From Latilactobacillus fuchuensis DSM 14340 = JCM 11249 (GTDB taxonomy: Bacteria > Bacillota > Bacilli > Lactobacillales > Lactobacillaceae), in the NCBI RefSeq assembly GCF_000615805.1, contig NZ_BAMJ01000009.1:1-64000 (forward strand): a stretch of DNA of 64,000 nt, in the 5' to 3' direction. Position 1 is the first letter of the stretch. Every line of letters begins with the position of its first letter. Under the pieces are notes generated by a model, which was not told where the DNA came from, ran no database searches, and worked only from the letters and a program-made list of their open reading frames with translations. Made by a program: the position numbers and the translations under genes. Positions 10,237 to 18,973 of the stretch are shown one piece after another.

Positions 10237-10451
10237 TGGACAATTCACTAAACAATGGCAATTAACCGTATTTTATGAGTATTTAATGTTATTTCGGGCC
10301 GGATATTGGTTAACTTCATAGTGTTTACTTGATTAATCATGCGGATTTGTGCTAAACTTCCAGTTAGATATTAATTTTTTCTAAAAATAATTATGAAACC
10401 TTAATAGTATTTAAGATTTACCAAATAAATTGACTGATAGGAGAAACGTTA

Positions 10452-11758
10452 ATGAATAACACGAAGCGATTAGTTGCATTTAGTTCTGGGATTTTAGGGG
10501 CCACAGGGATTGGCTTGTTAAGCGCAGGTCAAGCTCAAGCTGCAACGACAGCAACCGTTAATTATACTGATGGCGCAACCACTGTTTGGACAAGTCCCAC
10601 AACTGGTCAAACCGCTAAACGTTACATTTTCAAGGGCCAATCAGTTAATCTATTGGCTTCACAAAAGATTGGTGCTGAAACTTGGTACCGGATTGGAAAC
10701 GGCGAATGGGTACCAGAACGTTATCTAACGACGACTGATAAACCAGCAGTTTCTGAAACTGAAACGGCACAACAAACAGTCCGGGTTGCTTATGCAGATG
10801 GGGCAACGACCGTTTGGGCAACACCTACTTATACAGCGCCAACTGGCCGTTATTTAACTTATGGTCAAACGGAAGGTGTGACAAAGACCCAAACCGTCAA
10901 CGGTGAAACTTGGTATCAACTCGCTAATGGCGGCTGGATGCCAGCACGTTTTACTGGCGAAGGTCAATTAAAGGCAACACCAACTGTTCAACAAACACCA
11001 GTTGCAACGACGCCAGCACCTGCTGCAACGCAACCTGCTGTCGCTGAATCAACAGCACCCGTTGCTGCAGAAAGTTCATCAGTCGTTACTTCAGAAAGCA
11101 CTTCTTCAGCTGTTGAAACATCAGAATCAGTAGCACCTGTTGAAAGCACACCGGTTCAAGAATCAACAACACCGGCTGTTGAAACACCAAGCGAATCGGT
11201 TGAAACTTCAAGCACACCCGTTGTTGAAGCACCTCAACAAGAGAGTGTTGCCTCAAGTACATCAACCACTCAAACAACTAATAACACGCAAGAAACAACA
11301 AATACGAATACAAATAATAATCAACAAACAACAACACCAAGTACACCGGCACCCGCAACACCAGCACCAAGTACGCCAGCGCCAACAGCGCCAGCAACAA
11401 CTGGTAATGCACAGTCAGTGATTAACTTAGCGATGGCTCAAATTGGCAAACCTTATGTTTGGGGCGCTAAAGGTCCTAGCAGTTTTGATTGTTCTGGTTT
11501 AATGAATTACGTCTTCAAACAAGCTGCTGGTCGCGATATCGGTGGCTGGACAGTCCTCAAGAAAGCGCTGGTTACTCAGTTTCATTGAGTAGCTTACAAC
11601 CCGGCGATTTATTATTCTGGGGTGCCCAAGGCGGTTCATACCACGTTGCCTTATACATTGGTGGTGGCCAATACATCCACGCACCACAACCTGGTGAAAA
11701 CGTTAAAATTGGTTCAATGCAATATTATGCGCCTGATTTTGCTAAACGGGTCTTCTAA
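10452..11758 (+). pseudogene. Secreted NlpC/P60 peptidoglycan hydrolase, frameshifted in the catalytic domain
   Basis: The reading frame starts with a signal peptide (about residues 1-31, ending GQAQAA), two SH3b-like cell-wall-binding modules (about 33-95 and 112-175), a Ser/Thr/Pro/Glu-rich linker (about 180-315) and an NlpC/P60 domain with catalytic C347 in SFDCSGLM. The frame breaks after GRDIGGWTV near 11555 and ends at 11588. The rest of the domain, with SYHVALYIGGG (catalytic histidine) and YIHAPQP, continues in another frame to 11758. Adding one base at GTCCTC restores a 435-aa protein. As written the enzyme lacks its catalytic histidine. It could be real decay or a sequence error. 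Confidence 0.85.
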
Positions 11759-11772
11759 AGAGCGTTATCAAG

Positions 11773-11804
11773 AAAACATCTTACTTTCGGGTGAGATGTT
11801 TTTT
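11773..11804 (+). terminator. Terminator of the NlpC/P60 gene
   Basis: AAAACATCTTAC pairs with GTGAGATGTTTT and is followed by a T run. Confidence 0.85.
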
Positions 11805-11864
11805 GTGTTTTGGGACTAAATAAGCTATGATGTGAAAGAGATTTAAAAAAAGGACTGATAACAG

Positions 11865-12554
11865 ATGAAAATTGAAGTACAAGCGTTTATCAATCAAATT
11901 CAAGATCAAACCTATCTAACGGATGAATATGAATTAGCGACGCCAGAACCATTCACCAGCGCCCCCTTGCTGGCTGCAATCCAACCAGCAATCGAAAAGG
12001 CTTTAGAGAAACAAACACTCGCCTCTTTTTCAGCAACGACAACGTATCATGACGAACCCGTTAAAGTGACGCTAGAAACGGGGATTGTTAATTTACCGTT
12101 GCAATACATTAAAAAAGTGAACCAATTTTTTGACGAAGCAGCCATCGTTGACGTTAAGCTCTATCTATACGTGACGTCTCCTTGGATTAACCGTTCAGGG
12201 ATGCGGATTGACGAGATTGGCACCATCGAAACTGTTGCGGCAGATTCTCCAGCGGCTTGGGCTAAAATCTCAGAATTATTAGATCAAGATTTATTAGCTG
12301 TCGTGGCGGGTTCAGAAGCACCTAAAGTGGTTCCTGAAGAGCAACCGGCTAAAAAGGCGCCCGCTAAGAAAAAAGCAACGACTAAGAAAAAAGCAACCGC
12401 AAAAAAGAAGGCACCGGCTAAAAAAGCAACCGCTAAAAAGACCACAACCAAAAAAGCAACGACTAAAAAAGCCGCCGCTAAGAAAACAACGACGAAAAAG
12501 GCAGCCACTAAGAAACCGGCAGCTACCAAAAAGACTACTAAAAAAGCTGACTAA
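11865..12554 (+). CDS. Hypothetical protein with histone-H1-like Lys/Ala/Thr tail
   Basis: Protein of 229 aa that I do not recognise. Residues 1-150 form an acidic soluble domain with mixed helix and strand character (for example LPLQYIKKVNQFFDEA and VDVKLYLYVTSPWI). From about residue 160 to the end lies a low-complexity basic tail built from KKAPAKKKATTKKKATA-type repeats, like eukaryotic histone H1 tails and bacterial HU or topoisomerase extensions. It probably binds nucleic acid or another polyanion through the tail; the function is unknown. Ribosome site AAAGGA. The last four codons and stop (KKAD*) lie in the terminator shared with the next, convergent gene. Confidence 0.75.
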   Translation: MKIEVQAFINQIQDQTYLTDEYELATPEPFTSAPLLAAIQPAIEKALEKQTLASFSATTTYHDEPVKVTLETGIVNLPLQYIKKVNQFFDEAAIVDVKLYLYVTSPWINRSGMRIDEIGTIETVAADSPAAWAKISELLDQDLLAVVAGSEAPKVVPEEQPAKKAPAKKKATTKKKATAKKKAPAKKATAKKTTTKKATTKKAAAKKTTTKKAATKKPAATKKTTKKAD

Positions 12555-12570
12555 TTTAGTCAGCTTTTTT
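12540..12570. terminator. Bidirectional terminator that encodes both protein ends
   Basis: AAAAAAGCTGACTAA and TTTAGTCAGCTTTTTT form a near-perfect palindrome. Read from either side it encodes Lys-Lys-Ala-Asp-stop, so it is the 3' end of both convergent genes; the two stop codons are one base apart. Confidence 0.9.
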
Positions 12571-13197
12571 GATTGCTTCGGTGAATGGTAATGGCCCATT
12601 AACGAAAGAATATTTATGGTGGTTGGTTTCAACAGGGTTTTCTAAGACCGTTTGAATCATTGTGGCGACATCTGCGCGGGTGACACTGCCACTAGTGGGT
12701 TGCATGGTCACTAGCCCAGTGCCAACAGCGTTGCTTAACGTGCCTGGTCGCAGAATGGTCCAATCTAGTCCAGAATATTCTAACCAATGATCGGCGTAAT
12801 ATTTAGCGGCATAGTAGGGTTTAATGCTTTCTGGCCATTTAGCGCGGTCTTCAACAAATAAGGCACTTACCATGACGTAACGTGGTACTTCGGCAATTTT
12901 TGCGGCGGCCATACTTTTGACGGCACCATCTAAATCAATCAGCAAGGTTTGATCATCACCAGTGCGACCACCGGAGCCGGCCGTAAAGACAATGGCATCG
13001 TGTTTATTGAATAACGGGGCCAATTCTTTCGGTTGTTGGGTTAAATCCAATTGAACGGGGTCCGCACCCAATGCTGCTAATTCAGGCGCTTGAGTGGCCT
13101 TACGAATGCCGGCCGAGACTTGATGACCACTGGCGATTAAACGGGCAATCAGTAATTGACCGACTTGGCCATGAGCACCAATCACGAAAATTTTCAT
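12556..13197 (-). CDS. NAD(P)-binding Rossmann-fold protein (atypical SDR, NmrA/YwnB type)
   Basis: Protein of 213 aa with an N-terminal dinucleotide-binding motif VIGAHGQVGQLLIARL (residues 4-19) and the fold of NAD(P)H-binding atypical short-chain dehydrogenases. YAAKYYADHWLEYSGLDWTI near residue 130 resembles the region where the classical YxxxK motif degenerates. LRPGTLSN follows, also typical. Members include putative redox sensors and flavin or biliverdin reductases; the substrate is not evident. Start 13197 follows AGGAGG. Single gene, convergent with the basic-tail protein. Confidence 0.8.
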   Translation of the reverse strand: MKIFVIGAHGQVGQLLIARLIASGHQVSAGIRKATQAPELAALGADPVQLDLTQQPKELAPLFNKHDAIVFTAGSGGRTGDDQTLLIDLDGAVKSMAAAKIAEVPRYVMVSALFVEDRAKWPESIKPYYAAKYYADHWLEYSGLDWTILRPGTLSNAVGTGLVTMQPTSGSVTRADVATMIQTVLENPVETNHHKYSFVNGPLPFTEAIKKAD

Positions 13198-13433
13198 ATG
13201 ATTCCTCCTACAGGATTAAATTAACACCATTATATAGGTTATTTAAAGTAAGTGCAAAGTAAAACCCTTTAGAATAGCTGTTATAGCACAAAATATTCAG
13301 AATTATTTATGAGAAAAAAGTAAGTATCGATTGACATATAAATAGGATTATAACACAGTTGTAAGCCCTTTTATTTTTATGATTTGGATAACATTAAAAA
13401 AATCTCATAATGGCAGATAATTGTTTAGTGTAA

Positions 13434-13533
13434 TATAATGAAGACAGTCCTAAATTGTGTTATGGTACAGATATAGGGATTGTGATGTATTTTACAATTC
13501 GTTTGACAGATAAATCTGTTATTTAATCATAAT
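13434..13533 (+). promoter_or_regulatory. Promoter region of the serine dehydratase operon
   Basis: The 355-bp gap before sdaAB holds a TATAAT at 13434-13439 and a TTGACA (13503-13508) followed 19 bp later by CATAAT (13528-13533). The dyad ACAGAT-AA-ATCTGT (13506-13519) overlaps the TTGACA box and could be an operator. Another TTGACA at 13331 lacks a good -10 partner. Nothing else is recognisable in this gap. Confidence 0.45.
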
Positions 13534-13552
13534 AGAGAATGAGGTGCTCAGG

Positions 13553-14203
13553 ATGACAAATCAATATCGAAGTGTTTTTGACATCATTGGTCCCATCATG
13601 ATTGGACCATCTAGTTCACATACTGCAGGGGCAGTCGCCATTGGACATGTGGCGAATCGACTATTCCACGCACCAGTCGAAAAAATTACGGTTCGTTATT
13701 TTGAATCGTTCGCCCAAACCCATCAAGGACACGGGACCGACTACGCCATTATCAGTGGCGTTTTAGGATTTGACCCCGCCGACCAACGGGTGCCACACGC
13801 AGTTGATTTGGCCCGGCGTCAAGGCATCGAAGTTGAATTTATTGAAGATCCTGGTGACAGCCCGATTGGTCATCCGAATACTGCCGAATTAACGTTAGTC
13901 AATGCTAAAAAATCATTGACCGTTTGGGGTTGTTCGATTGGTGGTGGCACGATTGAAATTCGTAAAGTCGATTTGAACGGCATTATTTTCCAACCGGAAG
14001 GCCCATTACCAATTATCTTTGTTGAATCTGACCAAGAAATTGGGGCGGCATTAGATCAAATCTTCCAAGATAATTATCGCGATAAGCGAATTTCAGTCCG
14101 AGTACCCAACCGATTTATGTATAAGTTAGATTTAGTCGATAAACCTTATCCAGAACAGATTGAACAAGTTCGTGGGATGAGTAAAGATATGATCGTCTTA
14201 TAG
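13553..14203 (+). CDS. sdaAB: L-serine dehydratase, iron-sulfur dependent, beta subunit
   Basis: Beta subunit of 216 aa. The N-terminal domain has the family motif IGPSSSHTAGA (near residue 18), which lies at the active site, and the C-terminal part (about 140-216) is an ACT-like region. With SdaAA it converts L-serine to pyruvate and ammonia using a [4Fe-4S] cluster. Start ATG 13553 follows GAGG; an in-frame GTG at 13544 lies within the ribosome site. The alpha subunit follows after 16 bp. This is the first gene of an operon that continues with a peptide transporter and a dipeptidase. Confidence 0.92.
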   Translation: MTNQYRSVFDIIGPIMIGPSSSHTAGAVAIGHVANRLFHAPVEKITVRYFESFAQTHQGHGTDYAIISGVLGFDPADQRVPHAVDLARRQGIEVEFIEDPGDSPIGHPNTAELTLVNAKKSLTVWGCSIGGGTIEIRKVDLNGIIFQPEGPLPIIFVESDQEIGAALDQIFQDNYRDKRISVRVPNRFMYKLDLVDKPYPEQIEQVRGMSKDMIVL

Positions 14204-14219
14204 AAAGTGGTGAGCCTAT

Positions 14220-15112
14220 ATGTATTGTAAAATTCATGAATTAGTATCCGCAGCCGAAGAACGACATGTGACAATCTCTGAATTGATTATTGAACAAGAA
14301 GTTAAAATGAGTCATACTAGTCGGGAAGTTGTTTGGGCCACGATGGGTAAAAACCTGGATGTGATGCTGGCAGCTGAAGAAAAAGGGGTCACTGGTGACG
14401 GTGTTCAATCGGCAACTGGGATTACCGGTGGCGAAGCGTTTTAATGAAACGGTATCGTGAAAAAGGCCAATCGCTTTCTGGTGATATCATGTTGGAAGCC
14501 GTTCAAAATGCCATCGCAACTAATGAAGTTAACGCTTCAATGGGCATCATTTGTGCAACGCCGACTGCTGGATCAGCGGGGACGTTGCCTGGCATTTTAG
14601 CGGTCATTACGAAGCAACTCAATCTCGATCGTGATGCGCAAATCCGTTTCTTATTTTGTGCAGCCGCGTTTGGGATGGTCGTTGCGAACGACGCAATGAT
14701 TGCTGGTGCGACAGGCGGTTGTCAGGCCGAAGTTGGTAGTGCCTCAGCAATGGGCGCAGCCGCGGCGGTTGAATCAGCTGGTGGGACGCCACAACAATCT
14801 TCCGAAGCATTTGCGATGGCGATGTCTAACCTATTAGGGTTAGTTTGTGATCCAGTTGCCGGTTTAGTCGAAGTCCCTTGTGTTAAACGGAATGTGATTG
14901 GGTCGGTCAATGCTTTAACGAGTGCTGATATGGCATTAGCGGGTTTGATTAGTAAGATTCCGGCTGATGAAGTGATCGGGGCTATGAAGAGTATTGGTGA
15001 GAACTTACCCTCAACATTACGAGAAACCGGTTTGGGCGGTTTAGCCGCAACACCAACCGGCATTGCGTTAAAGATGCAAATTTTTGGTCAGGATTTAAGT
15101 ATTGAAAAATAA
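14220..15112 (+). pseudogene. sdaAA: L-serine dehydratase alpha subunit, split by a one-base frameshift
   Basis: The alpha subunit is read in two frames. Codons 1-74 (14220-14444) end at GITGGEAF; the remaining 222 codons start at ATG 14444, overlapping the stop as TAATG. One extra T in the TTTT run at 14439-14442 gives a continuous 297-aa protein aligning through the junction with known SdaAA (GG-A-x5-Y-x3-G-x-SLSG). The second part keeps the cluster-binding cysteines in GGCQAEVGSAS, LVCDPVAG and VEVPCVKRN. TAATG coupling could allow both pieces to be made, so a split enzyme is conceivable, but sequence error or gene decay is simpler. Confidence 0.85.
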
Positions 15113-15142
15113 ATCAATTGATAACGTTTAGGAGGAGCTCCA

Positions 15143-17080
15143 ATGGCAAAGAAACTCTCAAAATCCGCATACGGTGGTGTACCGGGTAACCAGTACGTTC
15201 CCTATGTGAGTACAGGCAACAAGAAAGTCGGCAACACCGCAATTTTAATTATGGGTAGTATTTTAGCTATTATTTTCGCTGCATCAACTGCTTATTCAGG
15301 TATGAAAGCCGGTTTGACCGTTGCAGCCGGGATTCCAGGATCAATTATTGGTTCTGGATTAGTGGGTGCGTTTGCCAAATCAAAAGGGATTTTAGGCAAG
15401 AACATCATGCAAGGGATGTCCAGTGGTGGTGAATCAATCGCCAGTGGGATGATCTATGTGTTACCTGCGATTATTCTAATCGGTGGCCACATTAACTTTA
15501 TTCAAGGGGTGATTGTCGGTATCTTGGCAATTCTCTTCGCAATTGGGACAGCTTCACTAGTGCATAACTACTTAATCGTTGAAGAACACGGTAGATTGGT
15601 GTATCCCGAAGCAATGGCGATTTCTGAAGCTTTGGTCGCTTCGGATACTGGTGGCGATTCCCTGAAATACATGGGCATTGGTTTCGGTATTGGTGGTGTC
15701 ATCACGATGTTAACGACTTCTGTTTTTGGGGTTGTCAATAACATGGTTAGCTACGTTGGTTCATCTTTCTATAAATGGAAGTTAGACGTTGAAGTCAATC
15801 CGCTACTTGCTGGGATTGGGTTCATCGTTGGACTAGAAGTGTCATTGACGATGTTTGCCGGGGCATTATTATCCAACTTCGCAATCGCCCCATTAATCGG
15901 TTATTTCACTGATATGGCCGGCAATGGTGCGCACGTTTGGAACAACGCTAGCTTAGCCGTTAACCAAATGTCAGTTAACGATTTAGCGAGTTCATATGTG
16001 AAATATATCGGCGCTGGGATGATGCTTTGTGGTGGTTTAATTGGGGCCATTAAGTTAATTCCAACAATTGTCACTTCAATCAAGAAGACAATAAGCGCTA
16101 AAAATAGTACAGGTGAAGATAAAAATACACTTGGGATGATTTCGATCGTTGCCGGGGCTGTTGGTATCTTTATTGCCGGGATTTTTGTTGCCCATAACTT
16201 TGCAATGGGAATCGTGGGTGCATTATTAGCTGTTATTTTAAGTTTGTTATTCGTCATTGTTTCAGCACGAATTGCTGGGACCATTGGCTGTTCTAATTTA
16301 CCCGTTTCCGGGATGACAATTGCGTCATTAGTGATTATGACGGTTGTCTTCGTATTATTCGGTTGGACAGATAACCAACATACTGAAATCCTATTGATGT
16401 TCGGGACTTTCGTTGTCACAGCCATCGCTACTGGTGGGGGTTACATGCAGTCTCAAAAAGTCACTTATGTGATCGGTGGTTCTAAATCAGAAATGATGAA
16501 ATATTTCATGATTTCAGCCATCATCGGGGTTTTCGTCGTTATCGGAACGATTACTATTTTAGCACCACAATTTGTATCTGATAGTGGGACACCCGCTTTT
16601 GGTTTACCACAAGCCAATTTAATCGCAACGTTAACATCAGGTATCATGTCTGGTAAATTACCATGGATCATGATTATTGTTGGGGTCGTGATGGCACTTG
16701 TTTTATTCTTCTTAGAATTACCAATTATGACGGTTGCAATCGGCTTCTACTTACCAATCTCAACAACGTCAATTATTTTAATCGGTGCGTTGATTAAAGT
16801 CTTCATTGAAAAGGCAACAACTAATGAAGATATTAAAAACAATCGGGTTCAAAGTGGGGTTAGTCTTTCATCTGGTTTAATTGCTGGGGGCTCAATCATC
16901 GGTTTAATCGGGATTATTTTACACGTAACTGGTGTCTTGAAAGATCGTACAATCAATGGTTTTGCAAATGGCAACGGGATGGCACTGATTCTCTTAGTTG
17001 TTTTGGTCGTCTCAATTGCGGCACCACTGATGATGATTAAGACGGGAGGTTCTTCTGAAGATGGCACATCAGAAGACTGA
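15143..17080 (+). CDS. OPT-family oligopeptide transporter
   Basis: Integral membrane protein of 645 aa with roughly 15 hydrophobic helices. The N-terminal helix pair contains AASTAYSGMKAGLTVAAGIP, and later segments include MQGMSSGGESIASGM, YPEAMAISEALVAS and SRIAGTIGCSNLPVSGMT-like sequence (near 375), all OPT-family features. OPT proteins import peptides, or metal complexes in some relatives, by proton symport. The following PqqD-like gene overlaps it by 20 bp and a dipeptidase comes next, so peptide uptake is the best reading. Start ATG 15143 follows AGGAGG. Confidence 0.88.
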   Translation: MAKKLSKSAYGGVPGNQYVPYVSTGNKKVGNTAILIMGSILAIIFAASTAYSGMKAGLTVAAGIPGSIIGSGLVGAFAKSKGILGKNIMQGMSSGGESIASGMIYVLPAIILIGGHINFIQGVIVGILAILFAIGTASLVHNYLIVEEHGRLVYPEAMAISEALVASDTGGDSLKYMGIGFGIGGVITMLTTSVFGVVNNMVSYVGSSFYKWKLDVEVNPLLAGIGFIVGLEVSLTMFAGALLSNFAIAPLIGYFTDMAGNGAHVWNNASLAVNQMSVNDLASSYVKYIGAGMMLCGGLIGAIKLIPTIVTSIKKTISAKNSTGEDKNTLGMISIVAGAVGIFIAGIFVAHNFAMGIVGALLAVILSLLFVIVSARIAGTIGCSNLPVSGMTIASLVIMTVVFVLFGWTDNQHTEILLMFGTFVVTAIATGGGYMQSQKVTYVIGGSKSEMMKYFMISAIIGVFVVIGTITILAPQFVSDSGTPAFGLPQANLIATLTSGIMSGKLPWIMIIVGVVMALVLFFLELPIMTVAIGFYLPISTTSIILIGALIKVFIEKATTNEDIKNNRVQSGVSLSSGLIAGGSIIGLIGIILHVTGVLKDRTINGFANGNGMALILLVVLVVSIAAPLMMIKTGGSSEDGTSED

Positions 17081-17423
17081 AGTTGATTTAGCAACCATTG
17101 TGTACCGGAAGAATCCAACGGTTCAATTTGAACTGAAAAAAGGTGTGGTCACGATTATTCGGCCCCAAAATCATTGGATTCAACGGGTATTACGGAAACT
17201 GCATTTTAAGATTCCGCAAAACACCACGTTAACGTTAGATGATTATGGCAGTTTTGTTTTTCGCCACATCAACGGACAACGCAGTGTCTATCAAATCGGT
17301 CAAGCATTGGAAGGCCAATTTGAAGAAGCGGGTGATTATCTGTATGAACGCCTACTGGTTTATTTAAACCATCTGGATCAAAACGAACATTTAGTTCAGC
17401 AGATAACCCACGATACCGAGTAG
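17061..17423 (+). CDS. PqqD-family small protein
   Basis: Protein of 120 aa whose C-terminal ~75 residues resemble the PqqD/RRE fold: LDDYGSFVFRHINGQRSVYQ, then a helical part ending YERLLVYLNHL. PqqD-like domains bind peptide substrates of radical-SAM or cyclodehydratase enzymes. No such enzyme is encoded here, so its job is different or acts on remote partners. It starts inside the last 20 bp of the transporter gene, which implies coupled translation, and GGGAGG lies just upstream at 17044. A chaperone or regulator of peptide transport is one possibility; this is inference. Confidence 0.7.
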   Translation: MAHQKTEVDLATIVYRKNPTVQFELKKGVVTIIRPQNHWIQRVLRKLHFKIPQNTTLTLDDYGSFVFRHINGQRSVYQIGQALEGQFEEAGDYLYERLLVYLNHLDQNEHLVQQITHDTE

Positions 17424-17474
17424 TTCATTAATTTGTGAATCATGATTTATTATATATAGATAGGAGTTTTTCAA

Positions 17475-18896
17475 ATGACAGACAGAATCGAATTATCAGC
17501 ATGTACTTCAATGATGGTGGGCAAGGATGCGTCAATTGATGGCTCTACGATGATTTCGCGGAATGAAGATCGCTTTCTTGCGATCCACACAAAACGGTTC
17601 TTCGTACAACCAGCAGTCAAAGGCCGGACCGAAACATATGTTTCAAAATATAATGGGCTAACGTTACAATTACCAGAAGATAGCTATCGTTATACTTCAA
17701 CCCCTAATGGTGATTTGAGCGACGGTTTGAACGAAGAAGACGGGATTAATGAAAAAAACGTCGCTGTTTCTGCGACTGAAAGTGTCTACGCTAACGAACG
17801 GGTTCTTGCTTATGACCCATTGCTTGAAAAAGGCGTGGCTGAAGATTCAATGTGTAGTTTGGTGTTACCATACGCCGACTCTGCTCGTGCAGGTGTTAAG
17901 CTAATGGGTGATTGGATTGCTAAATACGGTTCAGCCGAAGGTAATGGCGTTCAATATAGTGATCAAAATGAAGTATGGTATCAAGAAATTGTGACAGGTC
18001 ATCACTGGGTTGCCGTTCGTATTCCAGATGATTGTTATGCAGTGGCAGCCAACCAAGTTGCGATTGAAAACGTTGATTTTAATGATCCAGAAAATTATAT
18101 GTGGTCAGAAGGTATTCAAGAATTCGTCAGTGAAAATCATTTGAACCCAAGTGAAACTGAATGGAACTTCCGTAAGATTTTCGGAACGGATACTGAAAAA
18201 GACCGTCATTACAATACACCACGGGTTTGGTATGCGCAAAGCTACATGAATCCTGAAATTAAACAAGATCCAGAATCAAGTGATTTACCATTTATCCGTA
18301 AAGCAAACCGCAAATTAAGTGTGGAAGATGTTCAATATGTGTTAAAATCACATTATAACGAAACAGTTTACGATCCATTGGGTAATGGGACTGAGGAACA
18401 AAAGACCACTTATCGGGCAATTTCACTTTCACGGACGCAAAACTCACACATCTGCCAAATCAGAAACAATGTGCCTGATGCGGTTAAAGGTGTGCAATGG
18501 TTAGGCTTTGGTGTCCCAACATTCTGTCCTCACGTGCCATTCTTTACGAATGCTAATGACACAGATGTTTCGTATCGTGAATTACCTGAAAAGATGCAAC
18601 TAAACAATGCTTATTGGTTAAACGAAGCACTTGCAATGGTTGTTGAATCACACTATGGTGCATTCAAACAAGCCGACATTGATTATCAAAAAGCCTTATC
18701 AGAATGGGCAAGAACGCGAATTGCTCAAGTTGATAAAGCCGTTAGTAATCAAGCAGATGCACTCGATTATCTCACACAACAAAATCATGATATTGCAACA
18801 CATTATAACCAAAAAACGACTGATTTGTTGGCACAGTTAGTAACAGAAGGCACACAGCTTTCTAAACTAACTTTCGTGATGGATAAGAACCTATAG
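17475..18896 (+). CDS. pepD: C69-family dipeptidase
   Basis: N-terminal-nucleophile dipeptidase of 473 aa, the usual size for lactobacillar PepD. The nucleophile should be C10 in ELSACTSMMVGK, exposed after removal of a short propeptide, and STMISRNEDR follows near residue 25. It has broad dipeptidase activity in the cytoplasm. It is last in an operon with a peptide transporter and serine dehydratase, so it probably releases serine-containing peptides' amino acids for conversion to pyruvate. Start ATG 17475 after TAGGAG. Confidence 0.92.
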   Translation: MTDRIELSACTSMMVGKDASIDGSTMISRNEDRFLAIHTKRFFVQPAVKGRTETYVSKYNGLTLQLPEDSYRYTSTPNGDLSDGLNEEDGINEKNVAVSATESVYANERVLAYDPLLEKGVAEDSMCSLVLPYADSARAGVKLMGDWIAKYGSAEGNGVQYSDQNEVWYQEIVTGHHWVAVRIPDDCYAVAANQVAIENVDFNDPENYMWSEGIQEFVSENHLNPSETEWNFRKIFGTDTEKDRHYNTPRVWYAQSYMNPEIKQDPESSDLPFIRKANRKLSVEDVQYVLKSHYNETVYDPLGNGTEEQKTTYRAISLSRTQNSHICQIRNNVPDAVKGVQWLGFGVPTFCPHVPFFTNANDTDVSYRELPEKMQLNNAYWLNEALAMVVESHYGAFKQADIDYQKALSEWARTRIAQVDKAVSNQADALDYLTQQNHDIATHYNQKTTDLLAQLVTEGTQLSKLTFVMDKNL

Positions 18897-18925
18897 ACAA
18901 AGTTTAACGGCCTTTTGCTGAATCG

Positions 18926-18958
18926 AGCCACACTTCCCGATGGAAGTGTGGCTTTTTT
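18926..18958 (+). terminator. Terminator of the serine/peptide operon
   Basis: AGCCACACTTCC, loop CGAT, GGAAGTGTGGCT, then T6. The 12-bp stem is perfect. Confidence 0.92.
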
Positions 18959-18973
18959 GATGGAGGTGTTTTA

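Noticed and set aside
11086-11421. Alternative frames across the Ser/Thr/Pro linker of the NlpC/P60 gene
   Set aside because: Low-complexity linker DNA keeps all frames open by chance; the signal peptide and domains fix the real frame.
12284-12632. Long open frames on the minus strand opposite the Lys/Ala-rich tail
   Set aside because: They are complements of AAA/GCN repeats, giving Ala/Val/Phe-rich or Cys/Phe-rich shadows without ribosome sites.
13331-13354. TTGACA followed by TATAAC as a promoter
   Set aside because: The spacer is only 12 bp, too short for a sigma-A promoter.
15901-16671. Minus-strand open frames inside the OPT transporter gene
   Set aside because: Composition follows the complement of membrane-helix codons; no ribosome site and no recognisable domain.
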